Shown: positions 18,081 to 27,374, counted from the first letter of the stretch. The stretch: 64,000 bases of DNA from Streptomyces sp. S.PB5 (GCF_030403745.1 NZ_JAQMWP010000030.1:29034-93033), one strand, 5' to 3'. Notes: generated by a model not told the origin, from the sequence alone. Numbers and translations are program-made.

Positions 18081-18902
18081 TCAGTCCCTGAGCGCTCCCG
18101 CCATCAGGCCCCGCATGAAGAACCTGCCGAGGACGATGTAGACGACGAGGGTGGGCAGCGAGGCGAGCAGGGCCGCGGCCATCTGCTGGTTGAAGGGTAC
18201 GACCTGTGAGCCGGCCAGGTTGTTGAGGGCGACGGTCACCGGCTGGGAGCCTCCGGCGTTGAGGAAGACGGCGAAGAGGAAGTCGTTCCACATTGCGGTG
18301 AACTGCCAGATGACGACGACCACGAAGGCGGGACCGGAGTTGGGCAGGACGACGGAGGAGTAGGCGCGGATCATGCCGGCGCCGTCGACGCGGGCCGCCT
18401 CGATGAGTTCGGTGGGGATGGAGGCGTAGTAGTTGCGGAAGATCAGGGTGCAGATGGGGATGCCGTAGACGATGTGCGCGAGCATCAGGCCGGAGACGCT
18501 GCCGCTGAGGCCGAGGTTGGTCCACAGCTGGACGAGGGGGATCATCACCGACTGGTAGGGGATGAACATCCCGAACAGCATGAGGGTAAAGACCAGGTCG
18601 GCGTGCGGGAAGCGCCACTTGGCCAGGACGTAGCCGTTGAGCGAGCCGAGCGTGGCCGAGATCAGCGAGCCGGGCACGGTCAGGAACACGCTGTTGCGCA
18701 GCGGTTCGCGCAGGGTGTTGTACGCCGTGGACCAGGCTTCCGTAGTGAAGTGCTGCGGCAGCCTCCATGCCTGCGTAGGGTCGGCCTCGGACAGCGGCTT
18801 GAAGCTGGTGACCAGCAGGACGTACACGGGCAGCAGCACGACCAGGACGAGGAAGAACAGGCTGAGGTACTTCGCGGTCCGCAGAGCCGTCGAGACAACC
18901 AT
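18081..18902 (-). CDS. carbohydrate ABC transporter permease (MalG type)
   Basis: A 273-residue inner-membrane permease of the CUT1 sugar-importer family with six predicted transmembrane helices. The cytoplasmic EAA loop (ELIEAARVDGAGMIRAY, residues about 175-191), which docks the ATPase, is intact. Length is normal. It follows the partner permease by 11 bases and ends the three-gene operon. No ATP-binding subunit is present; in Streptomyces a shared ATPase, MsiK, usually serves such importers. Chosen start ATG 18902; a longer frame upstream is read-through. Confidence 0.9.
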   Translation of the reverse strand: MVVSTALRTAKYLSLFFLVLVVLLPVYVLLVTSFKPLSEADPTQAWRLPQHFTTEAWSTAYNTLREPLRNSVFLTVPGSLISATLGSLNGYVLAKWRFPHADLVFTLMLFGMFIPYQSVMIPLVQLWTNLGLSGSVSGLMLAHIVYGIPICTLIFRNYYASIPTELIEAARVDGAGMIRAYSSVVLPNSGPAFVVVVIWQFTAMWNDFLFAVFLNAGGSQPVTVALNNLAGSQVVPFNQQMAAALLASLPTLVVYIVLGRFFMRGLMAGALRD

Positions 18903-18913
18903 CGCTTCTCCCC

Positions 18914-19858
18914 TCACTTTTCCTGGCGGAAGGTGTGGACCAGGTACGGGATGATCAGCAGCGCGACGAACAGCAGCAGGACGACGCCGATCGCGGCGCC
19001 CTTGGCGTAGTCCTGGCCGAAGAAGGTGATGTCCCACATGTAGACGGCCGGGACGTCGGCGATGATCTGCCGGCTGGCGATGGCGACGATCAGGTCGAAG
19101 ACCTTCAACGAGATGTGACCGATGATGATCAGCGCGCTGAGGGTCACCGGGCGCAGGTGCGGGAAGACGATGTGCCGGTAGACCTGGAACTCGTTCGCGC
19201 CGTCCACCCGGGCCGCCTCGCGCAACTCCTCGGGCACGCCCCGGAATCCGGCCAGGAACAGCGCCATCACATAGCCGGACATCTGCCAGACGGCCGGCAG
19301 GGCCATCGCGGCCATGCCCCAGTGCGGGTCCTGCCACCAGGGGTTGGCCAGACCGCCGAGGCCGATGCTCTCGAAGAGCTTGTTGAGGCCGGCGGCCCGG
19401 TCGCCGGGAGCGGGGTTCATCAGCCAGCGCCATACGATGCCGGAGGCGATGAAGGAGACGGCCATCGGGAAGAGGTAGACGGCCCGGAAGAAGCCCTCCC
19501 CGCGCACGCCCTTCTCCAGCAGCAGGGCCATGACCAGGCCCATCACCAGGGTGCCCACGACGAAGGCGAGGGTGAAGGTGAACAGGTTCAGCCAGGCGTC
19601 ACTGAACCGCTGGTCGTCCAGCAGGCCCCGGTAGGTGCCGAAGCCGCCCCAGGACATGTCTTCGACGGAGGTGTGCCAGTTGGACAGTGACACCCGGACG
19701 TTCCAGCCGATCATGCCGTAGACGAACACGGCGATGGCCAGGATCGACGGGCTGAGCAGCAGCAGGCCTGGCAGCCAAGCCGGGCCGCGGCGCCGGCGGC
19801 GTCCCTGCCGAACGCCACCTCGCCTGGCTGCCGTCGGCCCCGCGGACGTGGCGGTCAC
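18914..19858 (-). CDS. carbohydrate ABC transporter permease (MalF type)
   Basis: A 314-residue permease, partner of the gene just downstream. An arginine-rich cytoplasmic N-terminus is followed by six hydrophobic segments and an EAA loop (ELREAARVDGANEFQVYRHI). GTG 19858 overlaps the stop of the binding-protein gene by four bases (GTGA), showing coupled translation in the order binding protein, MalF type, MalG type. The long open frame that continues into the binding-protein gene is a shadow. Confidence 0.9.
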   Translation of the reverse strand: MTATSAGPTAARRGGVRQGRRRRRGPAWLPGLLLLSPSILAIAVFVYGMIGWNVRVSLSNWHTSVEDMSWGGFGTYRGLLDDQRFSDAWLNLFTFTLAFVVGTLVMGLVMALLLEKGVRGEGFFRAVYLFPMAVSFIASGIVWRWLMNPAPGDRAAGLNKLFESIGLGGLANPWWQDPHWGMAAMALPAVWQMSGYVMALFLAGFRGVPEELREAARVDGANEFQVYRHIVFPHLRPVTLSALIIIGHISLKVFDLIVAIASRQIIADVPAVYMWDITFFGQDYAKGAAIGVVLLLFVALLIIPYLVHTFRQEK

Positions 19859-21165
19859 GCCGCGTACTTCCCCGCCGCCTCGCCCAGCGCGTCCTGGAAC
19901 CGGGCCGCCTTCTTGTCCTTCAGATACACGCCCAGCGTGCTGTCGATGGCGGTGTTCCAGGCGTTGCTGGCCACCACGCCATGGGTGAGCGAACCAACGA
20001 TCTGGTCCTTCTTCCACTCGCCCAGCGCCCACTGCAGGTAGGTGCCGTACAGGGACGCGTCGGCGTCGCTGCGCGCGGGGATGGAGCCCTTCTTTGGGTT
20101 GAAGGCGTCCTGGCCGGCCTTGCTGCCGCACTCCTTGAGCCAGGCGATCGCGGCGTCGCGGTGCGGCGCGCCCTTGCATAGGGTGAAGGAGTCCGACAGG
20201 AACTGGTACAGGCCGTCGGTGCCGGGCGCGGCGGCCCAGTCGTAGTCGGTCTTCGGCTTCTTGGCCAGACCGTCGGGCGGGTCGGTGTGGTAGTAGCCTT
20301 CGGCCCAGTCGCCCATGATGTTGTACGCCGCCTTGCCGTCCACAACGAGCTTGCTGGCGTCCTGCCAGGTCAGCGAGGGGGCGTCGGAGTTGGTGTACGC
20401 CAGCACCTCGCCGAAGGCGGTGAGTGCGCCCGTCACTTTCGCGCCGCCCCAGTCGCCGCCGGACTTCCACAGCGCCTCGTAGCCGTCGCGGCCCAACTCG
20501 CCCAGCAGGACCGTCTCCAGCAGGTGCTTGGCGGTCCACTGCTCGCCGAGGGAGAGCGGGATCTTGCCCTTGGACTTCACCTTGTCCAGGAAGCCGAGGA
20601 ACTCGTCCCAGGTCCGGGGCGCGCTCGTGATGCCGGCCTCGGACAGCAGCGCGGGGCTGGACCACAACATATTGGCGCGGTGGATGTTGACCGGCACCGA
20701 GTAGATCTTGCCGCCCTGGGTGATGAGCGGGAGCAGGGTGGCCGGGAAGACCTTCGTCCAGCCCTGCTGGTCGTAGAGGGAGGTGAGGTCTTCGATGTAG
20801 CCGGCCTTGACATAGTCCAAGAGCTCGGCTCCGGCGTGGCCTTGGAAGGAGTCCGGGGGGTTGCCCGCCTTGAGGTTGGCTTCCAGTTGCGGCTTGGCCG
20901 CGGTGCCGGCGCCACCCGCGACGGCCTCGTTCTTGAAGGAGATGTCCGGGTTCCGCTTCTCGAAGTCGGCGACCATCGCCTTGAGCCCGGCGGCTTCGCC
21001 GCCGCCGGTCCACCAGGAGAAGACCTTCACTTGGGTCTCCTCGCCCTCACCGGCCTCGTCGTCGCCACAGGCGGCCAGGGACCATGAGGCGGCGACAGTG
21101 AGACCGGATGCGATCAGCACCGTTCGCCGGCTCGGCCCCGAGGACTGCGGGATTTGCGTGGTCAT
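19855..21165 (-). CDS. sugar ABC transporter substrate-binding lipoprotein
   Basis: A 436-residue extracellular binding protein. The signal peptide carries a twin-arginine-like SRRTVL and lipobox LAAC (Cys33). The mature protein starts VKVFSWWTGGGEAAGLKAMV and includes AGNPPDSFQGHAGAELLDYVKAG and MGDWAEGYYHTD, hallmarks of the glucose/mannose-type branch of CUT1 binding proteins; the exact sugar is uncertain. An excellent ribosome binding site (AAGGAGGA) precedes ATG 21165 and a perfect palindrome abuts it. First gene of the importer operon. No local regulator or glycosidase accompanies it. Confidence 0.9.
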   Translation of the reverse strand: MTTQIPQSSGPSRRTVLIASGLTVAASWSLAACGDDEAGEGEETQVKVFSWWTGGGEAAGLKAMVADFEKRNPDISFKNEAVAGGAGTAAKPQLEANLKAGNPPDSFQGHAGAELLDYVKAGYIEDLTSLYDQQGWTKVFPATLLPLITQGGKIYSVPVNIHRANMLWSSPALLSEAGITSAPRTWDEFLGFLDKVKSKGKIPLSLGEQWTAKHLLETVLLGELGRDGYEALWKSGGDWGGAKVTGALTAFGEVLAYTNSDAPSLTWQDASKLVVDGKAAYNIMGDWAEGYYHTDPPDGLAKKPKTDYDWAAAPGTDGLYQFLSDSFTLCKGAPHRDAAIAWLKECGSKAGQDAFNPKKGSIPARSDADASLYGTYLQWALGEWKKDQIVGSLTHGVVASNAWNTAIDSTLGVYLKDKKAARFQDALGEAAGKYAA

Positions 21166-21175
21166 GTCTCCTCCT

Positions 21176-21192
21176 TGTGCGTCGGACGCACA
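21176..21192. promoter_or_regulatory. palindrome abutting the importer ribosome binding site
   Basis: TGTGCGTC-G-GACGCACA is a perfect 8-bp-arm inverted repeat directly upstream of the AAGGAGGA site. It could be an operator for a sugar repressor or an RNA hairpin that affects translation. Confidence 0.5.
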
Positions 21193-21327
21193 TCGCCGGA
21201 CTGGGAGCTGCCGCGGCGCACCGCCCGCACCGGGCCTGCCGGACATCGGCGAGGCGAACGGCCTTGCACCACGGCGTAGTTGAACGCGCATCTTCTATCC
21301 GACTGCTTTCGGACAAGCTCTGCCCAG

Positions 21328-21363
21328 GGTCTGAACGGCCCCTGGGACGGGGCCACCAGGTAC
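21328..21363. promoter_or_regulatory. paired DosR-like boxes
   Basis: GGTCT-GAAC-GGCCC (21,328) and GGGCC-ACCA-GGTAC (21,350), 22 bases apart. Each has one perfect and one partial half-site. They lie between the divergent sugar importer and GNAT genes. Confidence 0.4.
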
Positions 21364-21564
21364 CCGGGGTCGGTGTCCGGTCGCTCACCTCGGCGGAGTC
21401 CCGGCGCTGACCATCGCATGGCCCCGGAGGGAATATGGGCCGGTTGGCACGTCGTGTGTCCCGTTAGGCCCATGCACCGTGCGAGGCGCCGATCAAGGGT
21501 GGGCAGTGGACGGAGATTTGACCACGCGTCATGTGGGCGAGGAGGAGAAGAGAGCCGAACGACG

Positions 21565-22828
21565 ATGGCGAGCAAGCTGTCCGCGCCCCCGCGGACTCAC
21601 GCGCTCCTGGCCGACGGCACCACCGTGTCGATCAGGCCTGCCCTGTCCGACGACCGGGCACGGGTGCTGCGTCTGTACCAGGACCTGTCGCCGGAGAGTC
21701 TGAGGCTGCGGTTCTCCACCGCCGGCCTGCGCTCGGCGCGGCAGGCGGCGGCCAAGGCGTGCTCACCGGCGCGCGTCGGCTACCTGGCGCTGGTGGCCGA
21801 GACCGGCGGGCGGGTCGTGGGGATCGCGGAGTACGACACCGCCGTCGACTCCTCGCCCGAGCCGACCTGCGCGGAGAACGCCCTCGTTGTGGCGGACGAC
21901 TGGCACGACCGCGGGGTCGGCACGCTGCTCGTCGAGCATTTGGTGGGCGCGGCCCGGGTGGCGGGCATCCGCCGCTTCACGGCCGACGCCCTTGCAGAGA
22001 ACGGCGTGGTGCTGCAGGTCTTCAACGATCTGGGCCTGTCTGCTTCGCGCCGACTGGAGGGTACGGAGATCCACTGCACGTTGCAGCTGGAGCAACGCGA
22101 GGGCTATCTGGCCGTGGTGGAGGCCCGGGGCCGGGTCGCGGACGTGGCCGGCATGCGGCCGCTGCTGTGCCCGACGTCCATCGCCGTGGTCGGCGCCGGG
22201 CGTTGGACGGGTTCGGCGGGCTGGGCTGTGCTGGACAACCTCCAAGCAGATGGTTTCACCGGCAGCCTGTACGCGGTCGCCCCGCAGACCGACTGGATCG
22301 GCAACATACCCTGTCACCCCGCCGTCGAGGCGCTGCCTGGCGTGCCCGATCTGGCGGTGCTGGCCGTGCCCGCGTCCGCCGTGCCGGAGGTCGCCGAGCA
22401 GTGCGGCCGAAACGGGATCCGGGCTGTGGTCGTCGTGGCCTCCGGCCTCGATGCCGCCGAGGCGAACGCACGGCTGGCTGTCCGGGCATACGGGATGCAG
22501 CTGGTGGGGCCGAGCTGCCTGGGCATCGCCAACGCCGACCCGGCCGTGCGGATGGACGCCACCTTCGCGGCGCGCCGCCCGCTGCCGGACGGCCTGTCCC
22601 GGCTGGGGATCGGCGCGTCCACGTCCGTCTCGCTCGGTGACGCGTACGACATCTGCGGCAACGACTTGCTGCAGTGGTGGGAGACCGACGGACGCATCAC
22701 GCTGGCGCTGTTGTACCTGGAGTCGTTCCAAAGCCCGCGGGCGTTCTCACGTATCACGCAGCGGGTGGCCAGGGCGATGCCGGTGCTGACCGTGGACGTC
22801 GGCCGTTTTGAGGCCGGTCGGCTGCGAC
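21565..22828 (+). pseudogene. GNAT acetyltransferase / ADP-forming acyl-CoA synthetase, truncated
   Basis: Full-length relatives of about 900 residues fuse an N-terminal GNAT lysine acetyltransferase to an ADP-forming acyl-CoA synthetase-like region. Here residues 1-175 are the GNAT domain (VVADDWHDRGVGTLLVEHLV), followed by a CoA-binding domain (SIAVVGAGRWTGSAGWAVL, VGPSCLGIAN). About 20 residues including the usual QSGG loop are deleted after RRPLPDG. The gene ends near 22,828 (LTVDVGRFEAGR) where an IS110 fragment begins, and the ATP-grasp part is lost. The GNAT domain itself looks intact, so a shortened product could keep acetyltransferase function. Confidence 0.72.
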
Positions 22829-22839
22829 CGCCAAGCCAG

Positions 22840-23015
22840 CCATGCCCTCCACGCAATTGCCCTCGTGTGGATGCGTCACGACCCCCCGCACACGGCTCTA
22901 CATCGCGCGACGCACGGCCGAAGACAATGGCGCCGAAGAAGGACATCTTCCGCTGCCTCAAGCGCTTCATCGCGCGCGAGGTCTACAAGTACCTGACCAG
23001 CACGAACATCCCACA
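22840..23015 (+). pseudogene. IS110-family transposase C-terminal scrap
   Basis: Three frames in turn give HALHAIALVWMRHDPP, RLYIARRTAEDNGA and KKDIFRCLKRFIAREVYKYL, the extreme C-terminus of an IS110-type transposase with two frameshifts. It has removed the end of the acyl-CoA synthetase gene and probably the original promoter of the stress-protein gene at 23,058. Confidence 0.7.
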
Positions 23016-23057
23016 GAAACAACTCCCACGGGCCACTTGTCGAAAGGCAGGGCAGCG

Positions 23058-24047
23058 ATGAACGAGCAGAAGAACCTCTGGGACTACGGCGCCTACGCTC
23101 CCGGACCGCCCCTGAGCGGGCACGTGCTGGTCGGCGTGGACGGATCGGAGGATGTCGTCCACGCGCTGGACCACGCGGCCGCCGAGGCACAGGCCCGCTG
23201 GACGACGCTGGAGATCCTGCACGCCTGGCCGTGGGCCAGGCACAGCGCCACCGACGCCCCACCCGACGCGAAGGACATGAACTCCCTCATCGACAAGGCG
23301 CACGGCGTACTGGAACTCGCCGCCACGCGGGTGCATGAGCGCGTCCCTGAACTGGACGTGGTGGAAACCTTGAGCCCCGAACCGGCCGCGACCGAGCTGG
23401 TGCGCCGCGGTGAGTGGGCCGCCCTGACCGTCGTCGGCAGCCGGGGTCTGGGTCGGGTCACCGGTCTGCTGGCCGGCTCGGTGAGCCTGCGGGTCGCCGC
23501 CCACTGCGGTAGCCCGCTGCTGGTGACGCGCGGTGAGAGCGCCCGCGGCGATTCCGAACACGGCACGGTGCTGGTGGGTGTGGCCGACGACACCGACGCC
23601 GGTGCTGCGCTGTTCGCCTTCGAAGAGGCGCACCAACGGGGTGCGCAGGTGTGGGTCCTGCACGTGTCCGCCGTGCCGGAGCTGTCGGGCAGCCTGCGCG
23701 CCCCTCCCACCGAACGGCTGGAGACGGATCTGAAGACCCTGCTCCGCAGCGAGGCCGCCGTGCCGCGGATGGTGGTCGCCGCACTGCGGGAGAAGTTCCC
23801 GGACGTCGGGGTGCGGATCGACACCGTGTGGTCCGGGGCGGCCCGGGCACTGGTGGAGGCCACCCGCGTGGCCGACCTGGTGGTGGTCACAACGCATCAC
23901 CGACGCGGGCGGATGCCCGGCCCGCACGTGGGCCCGTTTACTCACGCGCTGCTGCACCACGCGCACTGCCCGGTCGTGCTCGTACCCGTCGGCTTAGCAG
24001 TGCGACAAGCACCCCGAGACGAAAGGGAGGGGGAGGAACAGCGATGA
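23058..24047 (+). CDS. universal stress protein, two Usp domains
   Basis: A 329-residue cytosolic protein with tandem Usp domains (residues about 20-160 and 170-315). The first keeps the ATP-binding pattern G-x2-G-x9-G-S (Gly127, Gly130, Gly140, Ser141); the second ends in HHAHCPVVLVPV but lacks a full nucleotide motif. Two-domain Usp proteins of this type (for example Rv2623) bind ATP and restrain growth in hypoxic mycobacteria. The stop overlaps the ATG of the CBS-BON gene (ATGA), so the two form an operon. An IS110 scrap lies directly upstream, so the native promoter may have been lost. Confidence 0.9.
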   Translation: MNEQKNLWDYGAYAPGPPLSGHVLVGVDGSEDVVHALDHAAAEAQARWTTLEILHAWPWARHSATDAPPDAKDMNSLIDKAHGVLELAATRVHERVPELDVVETLSPEPAATELVRRGEWAALTVVGSRGLGRVTGLLAGSVSLRVAAHCGSPLLVTRGESARGDSEHGTVLVGVADDTDAGAALFAFEEAHQRGAQVWVLHVSAVPELSGSLRAPPTERLETDLKTLLRSEAAVPRMVVAALREKFPDVGVRIDTVWSGAARALVEATRVADLVVVTTHHRRGRMPGPHVGPFTHALLHHAHCPVVLVPVGLAVRQAPRDEREGEEQR

Positions 24048-24745
24048 GGTACTGCAGGATCAAGGACGTCATGACGCACGAGGTCGTGCGCACCGGCCGT
24101 GAGACGCCGTTCAAGCAGGTCGCCCGGCTGCTGTCGGAGCACCGCATCAGCGGGCTGCCCGTCATCGACGACGGAGAGAAGGTCGTCGGCGTGATCTCCG
24201 AGACCGATCTGCTTCAGCACCAGGCACAACAGGACGAGGGCTACGGGCGCAGGCATGCCCGCCTGCCGAAGCTGACGCACTCGGCCCGCATCACCGCGGC
24301 CAAGGCTCATGCCGGGACCGCGGAGCATCTCATGACCCGTCCGGCGGTGACCGCCACCGCGGAGCAGTACGTCACGGAGGCCGCACAGACCATGCGCGAG
24401 CACGGTGTGGAGCGGCTGCCTGTGGTGGACGACAAGGACCGTCTGGTCGGCATCGTCACCCGGGGCGACCTGCTGCGGGTCTACCTGCGTACGGACGAGG
24501 AGATTCGCCGCGACGTGACGGAACAGGTGACCGCGGGTCTCGGCCTTCCCCGCTACATCGTGGACGTCACGGTCGAGGCGGGAGTGGTGACGCTGAGAGG
24601 GCACCTGGAGCGCCGCAGTGACGCCGAGCTCGCGGCGTGGATCGCCGGTCACGTGGACGGAGTGGTGACGGTCACCGACCGCCTCACCCACCGGCTGGTG
24701 GGCGCCCGGGGTCCTGCCTCCAGCGGACCCTCCGGCCACATGTAG
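24044..24745 (+). CDS. CBS-pair and BON domain protein
   Basis: A 233-residue protein. Two CBS motifs (residues 8-60, DVMTHEVVRTGRETPFKQVARLL split here, and 95-150) form a Bateman module that usually binds an adenosyl ligand such as AMP or ATP. A C-terminal BON domain (about 160-220, YIVDVTVEAGVVTLRGHL) may bind membrane or phospholipid. It overlaps the Usp gene by four bases, so the pair is translated together and probably senses energy state. A second protein of the same build is encoded at 38,080-38,754. Confidence 0.88.
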   Translation: MRYCRIKDVMTHEVVRTGRETPFKQVARLLSEHRISGLPVIDDGEKVVGVISETDLLQHQAQQDEGYGRRHARLPKLTHSARITAAKAHAGTAEHLMTRPAVTATAEQYVTEAAQTMREHGVERLPVVDDKDRLVGIVTRGDLLRVYLRTDEEIRRDVTEQVTAGLGLPRYIVDVTVEAGVVTLRGHLERRSDAELAAWIAGHVDGVVTVTDRLTHRLVGARGPASSGPSGHM

Positions 24746-24827
24746 CGGAAGGCGCATCGACGGGACCAAGGACGCCGCGGGTCAGTGCTCTTGCGGCAGG
24801 ACCGCGCGGATGAAGGGAGAAGCCCTC

Positions 24828-24881
24828 ATGAGCAGCCCCCTAACGACGAGTACGGCGAGTGCGGTGGGCGGCCGACGATGA
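24828..24881 (+). CDS. 17-residue open frame coupled to the oxidoreductase gene
   Basis: ATG 24828 with GGGAGAAGCCC upstream opens a 17-codon frame whose TGA overlaps the ATG of the next gene (ATGA). It could be a leader peptide or the fused ends of a deleted upstream gene; in related clusters an iron-sulfur hydrogenase-type subunit precedes the oxidoreductase. Confidence 0.3.
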   Translation: MSSPLTTSTASAVGGRR

Positions 24882-25714
24882 GACCGGCCCCGTCGGCATC
24901 GGTGCCCGCGCCCTACCGGGTCGTGGGTCGTCGGACGGAGACCGCCGACACCGCGACCCTCGTACTGGAACCGGTCCACGAGGCGCTGCCCCGCTTCCGG
25001 CCCGGCCAGTTCGCGATGGCCTACGCGTTTGGCGTCGGGGAGATCCCGCTCTCCCTCAGCGGGCTCCCGTTCCGCGGCGACCGGCTGGCGCACACCGTAC
25101 GTGCCGCGGGAGCCGTCTCCACGGCTCTGCACGCCCTCGGCCCAGGGCGGATCGTGGGGCTGCGTGGCCCGTTCGGTACCGGCTGGAAGCCGGCGGACGC
25201 GGTCGGCCACGACGTACTCGTCATCGCCGGAGGCCTCGGCCTCGCCCCGCTGCGCCCCCTCATCCGCGGCGTCCTCGCCCATCAGGAGCGGTATCAGGAA
25301 CTGGATGTCCTCATCGGCGCGCGCAGCCCCGCCGAACTGCTCTACCGCGACGAGATCCGTGCCCTGCACGCCGCCGTCCGCGTCGGTCTCACCGTCGACC
25401 GGCCCGACGAGCACTGGCAGGACGACGTCGGAGTCGTCACCACCCTCCTCGACCACGCCGAGTTCGCCCTCGCCCGTCCGGCCGACGCGGCAGCCTTCGT
25501 CAGCGGACCCGAAGCCATGATCCGCGCCGCCGCCGAGGAGTTGGTCCGCCGTGGCGTCCCTGCCCGACGCATCCAGGTCTCACTGGAGCGCACCATGCAC
25601 TGCGGCACCGGTCTGTGCGGTCACTGCCAGCTCGGCCCGGTCCTGTTGTGCCGTGATGGCCCGGTCCTCACCTGGGAACAGGCACAACCCCTGCTGGCCG
25701 TCCCCGAGTTGTGA
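24878..25714 (+). CDS. FAD/NAD(P)H oxidoreductase with [2Fe-2S] site, hydrogenase gamma-subunit type
   Basis: A 278-residue protein of the ferredoxin-NADP reductase superfamily. Residues 10-100 form the FAD barrel (FRPGQFAMAYAFGVGEIPLSL), residues 110-235 the NAD(P) domain (IAGGLGLAPLRPLI). Four cysteines near the end (242, 247, 250, 258) make the [2Fe-2S] cluster of dihydroorotate-dehydrogenase-B and hydrogenase gamma subunits. It would pass electrons between NAD(P)H and an iron-sulfur partner. In other actinomycetes it sits with a 4Fe-4S subunit and [NiFe]-hydrogenase genes; none is here, so it is an orphan or relies on a partner elsewhere. ATG 24878 is chosen for its coupling to the short frame upstream. 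Confidence 0.85.
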   Translation: MRPAPSASVPAPYRVVGRRTETADTATLVLEPVHEALPRFRPGQFAMAYAFGVGEIPLSLSGLPFRGDRLAHTVRAAGAVSTALHALGPGRIVGLRGPFGTGWKPADAVGHDVLVIAGGLGLAPLRPLIRGVLAHQERYQELDVLIGARSPAELLYRDEIRALHAAVRVGLTVDRPDEHWQDDVGVVTTLLDHAEFALARPADAAAFVSGPEAMIRAAAEELVRRGVPARRIQVSLERTMHCGTGLCGHCQLGPVLLCRDGPVLTWEQAQPLLAVPEL

Positions 25715-26121
25715 CCCTGGCCGTATCGCTTTGCACCTGCCTCTCCAAGCGGCGGCACAGCCCTGCCCCGGGCGCGGGGCGGTCCGCGGGTGGAGACGGC
25801 CCGTGCGCACCGACGCCACGGCCGGCTCACAGACGGCCGCCAGGCGCTGCGCGTTGTCGAGACCCATGATGCGCACGAACGTCGGTGCCGCCCCGAGGAC
25901 CTGGCGATCACCGCGGGGTGACAAGCGCCGGGAGGTGAGCGAGGCCCAGATCATTCGCCGGGGGAGCCGCCTCGCCGCCATGGTGAACAGGCCTGGGGCG
26001 ACCGGCTGTTCTCGTGGACTCATGAAGGGAAGGGCCGTACTTCACATGGCTATCGGGGCCCGTGGGTGTGGGTGCGGCGACACCGCCGACGGGGGATGGC
26101 GGGTCGCGCTGCACCCCGCGG
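25715..26121. other. gap without a supported gene
   Basis: About 400 bases between the oxidoreductase and a decayed phosphoribosyltransferase. Open frames lack motifs and no box pair is evident. It may be worn-out coding sequence. Confidence 0.4.
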
Positions 26122-26625
26122 TCAGTGCGTCGGCCTGCCGCGCGCCAGCAGGGCGGCCACACGGTCGTCCGAGGGCTCGGCGAAGTCCTCGTACCACTGC
26201 CGCACGGTCGGAACCGACTCCGTGGCGTGCAGGCAGATCAACTCAGCTACCTCATGGGGCAGTTCAGGCACCTCTTCCGCTGTTCCGACGGGCACGGCCA
26301 GCACCAGCCGGGCGGCACCCCGGGCGCGCACGACGCGGCGGGCCGCGCGGGCACGGAAACCAGTGGCGATCGCGTCGTCCACCACCACGGCGGTCCTGGC
26401 GGCAAGCGGCACAGGCGGCTGTCCCGCACGGCAGCGGTGCACCTGTCGCTCCAGTCCCGTGCGTTGCCGTGCTTCCACCACGACGATGTCGAGGGGCGGT
26501 CTTCAGCTGCTCGGCCACCTGGGCGGCCCCGGGCGGTAGCCGAGGATGACGGGCTTGTCCGCTTCCACATGGTGCAGCTACGCGGCGAGTTGCCTGCCCG
26601 CAGCGGCACGATCGCTGTAGCGCAT
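26122..26625 (-). pseudogene. phosphoribosyltransferase, decayed
   Basis: Starts MRYSDRAAAGRQLAA and then meets a TAG. A shrunken middle (DKPVILGYRPG, PLDIVVVEA) contains a second stop and has lost about 60 residues. The C-terminal part is intact and keeps the PRPP-binding loop AVVVDDAIATG and the ending RQWYEDFAEPSDD. It is one of four copies of this family in the window and is probably inactive. Confidence 0.8.
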
Positions 26626-26741
26626 GGTGTCGCTCCCGTGTTGGAGGTTTTCGAGGGCTCGCCGGAGTGGTCGATAGCGCACGAGAGTTGGTGGCGCGCC
26701 CTTCCACGCCGTGTGCGGCAGCTGCGCCCCCTGCCGTCCTT

Positions 26742-27119
26742 CTACACGCCCTGCGCGGACCGGCTGACGGTGGATCCGCTGTGCGCGGGAAGCGAGTTCA
26801 CCAGGTGCAGCACCTGGTCGAGCCGGCACAGCTCGAGGATCTTCACAATGAGGGGGCGAGTGGCCACCACCTGCAGACGGTGACCGTTGCCCCGCAGCCG
26901 GTTGTTCGCCCCGCACAGTACGCCCAGGATGGCGGCGTCGACGAACGTGGCGGACCGCAGATCCACGATCACGTCCTGGTCCCGGTCACGGGTGAGCTCC
27001 CGCAGACAGGCCCTGAGCGGGGCCGCGGCGCAGATGTCGAACTCCCCGTGGAGCTCGATGACGACAGCGGCGCCTTCGCGCCGTTCCACGATCGAACAGA
27101 AGTCCTGCCAGGGGGACAT
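26742..27119 (-). CDS. STAS-domain anti-sigma-factor-antagonist-like protein
   Basis: A 125-residue single STAS domain (AAVVIELHGEFDICAAAPL, then DVIVDLRSATFVDAAILGVL). In classical antagonists such as RsbV/SpoIIAA a Ser in a DSSGL-type motif is phosphorylated by the cognate kinase/anti-sigma factor. Here the motif is VDAAIL without that Ser, so switching by phosphorylation is unlikely and the protein may be constitutively active or only bind partners. Start ATG 27119 with a GGGGG purine stretch. It diverges from the nitroreductase gene, 290 bases away. Confidence 0.8.
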   Translation of the reverse strand: MSPWQDFCSIVERREGAAVVIELHGEFDICAAAPLRACLRELTRDRDQDVIVDLRSATFVDAAILGVLCGANNRLRGNGHRLQVVATRPLIVKILELCRLDQVLHLVNSLPAHSGSTVSRSAQGV

Positions 27120-27339
27120 CGGGCGTTGAGTCCTCACCGCATCGTGGGCTGACCGGGAAGACGGCGGAATCCGTCGGGTGCGTGCCGCCGGTCGCGCGGG
27201 GGACACGCTGCACACGAGCCGAAGGTGTGACGGCTGCCGCAGGCGACAGCCGTGTGTCCACACTATTGCCGCTGTCATGTGCCGTCACACAACGGTTATC
27301 GGCCATCCTCCGAAGCCGCGGGCTCCCCTCGCCAGGTGC

Positions 27340-27374
27340 GCCCCGTTCGTCCCTTCCCCCGGACCAACCCCTGT
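27340..27374. promoter_or_regulatory. paired DosR-like boxes before the nitroreductase
   Basis: GCCCC-GTTC-GTCCC (27,340) and GGACC-AACC-CCTGT (27,361) lie 21 bases apart and end 34 bases before the start codon. Confidence 0.4.

Noticed and set aside
18914..21013. A 699-codon frame joining permease and upstream sequence
   Set aside because: It reads the binding-protein gene in the wrong frame. The permease starts at GTG 19858, overlapping the binding-protein stop.
24878..25714. Part of a hydrogenase operon
   Set aside because: The protein fits a hydrogenase gamma subunit, but no iron-sulfur or NiFe subunit is present, so a hydrogenase cannot be claimed.
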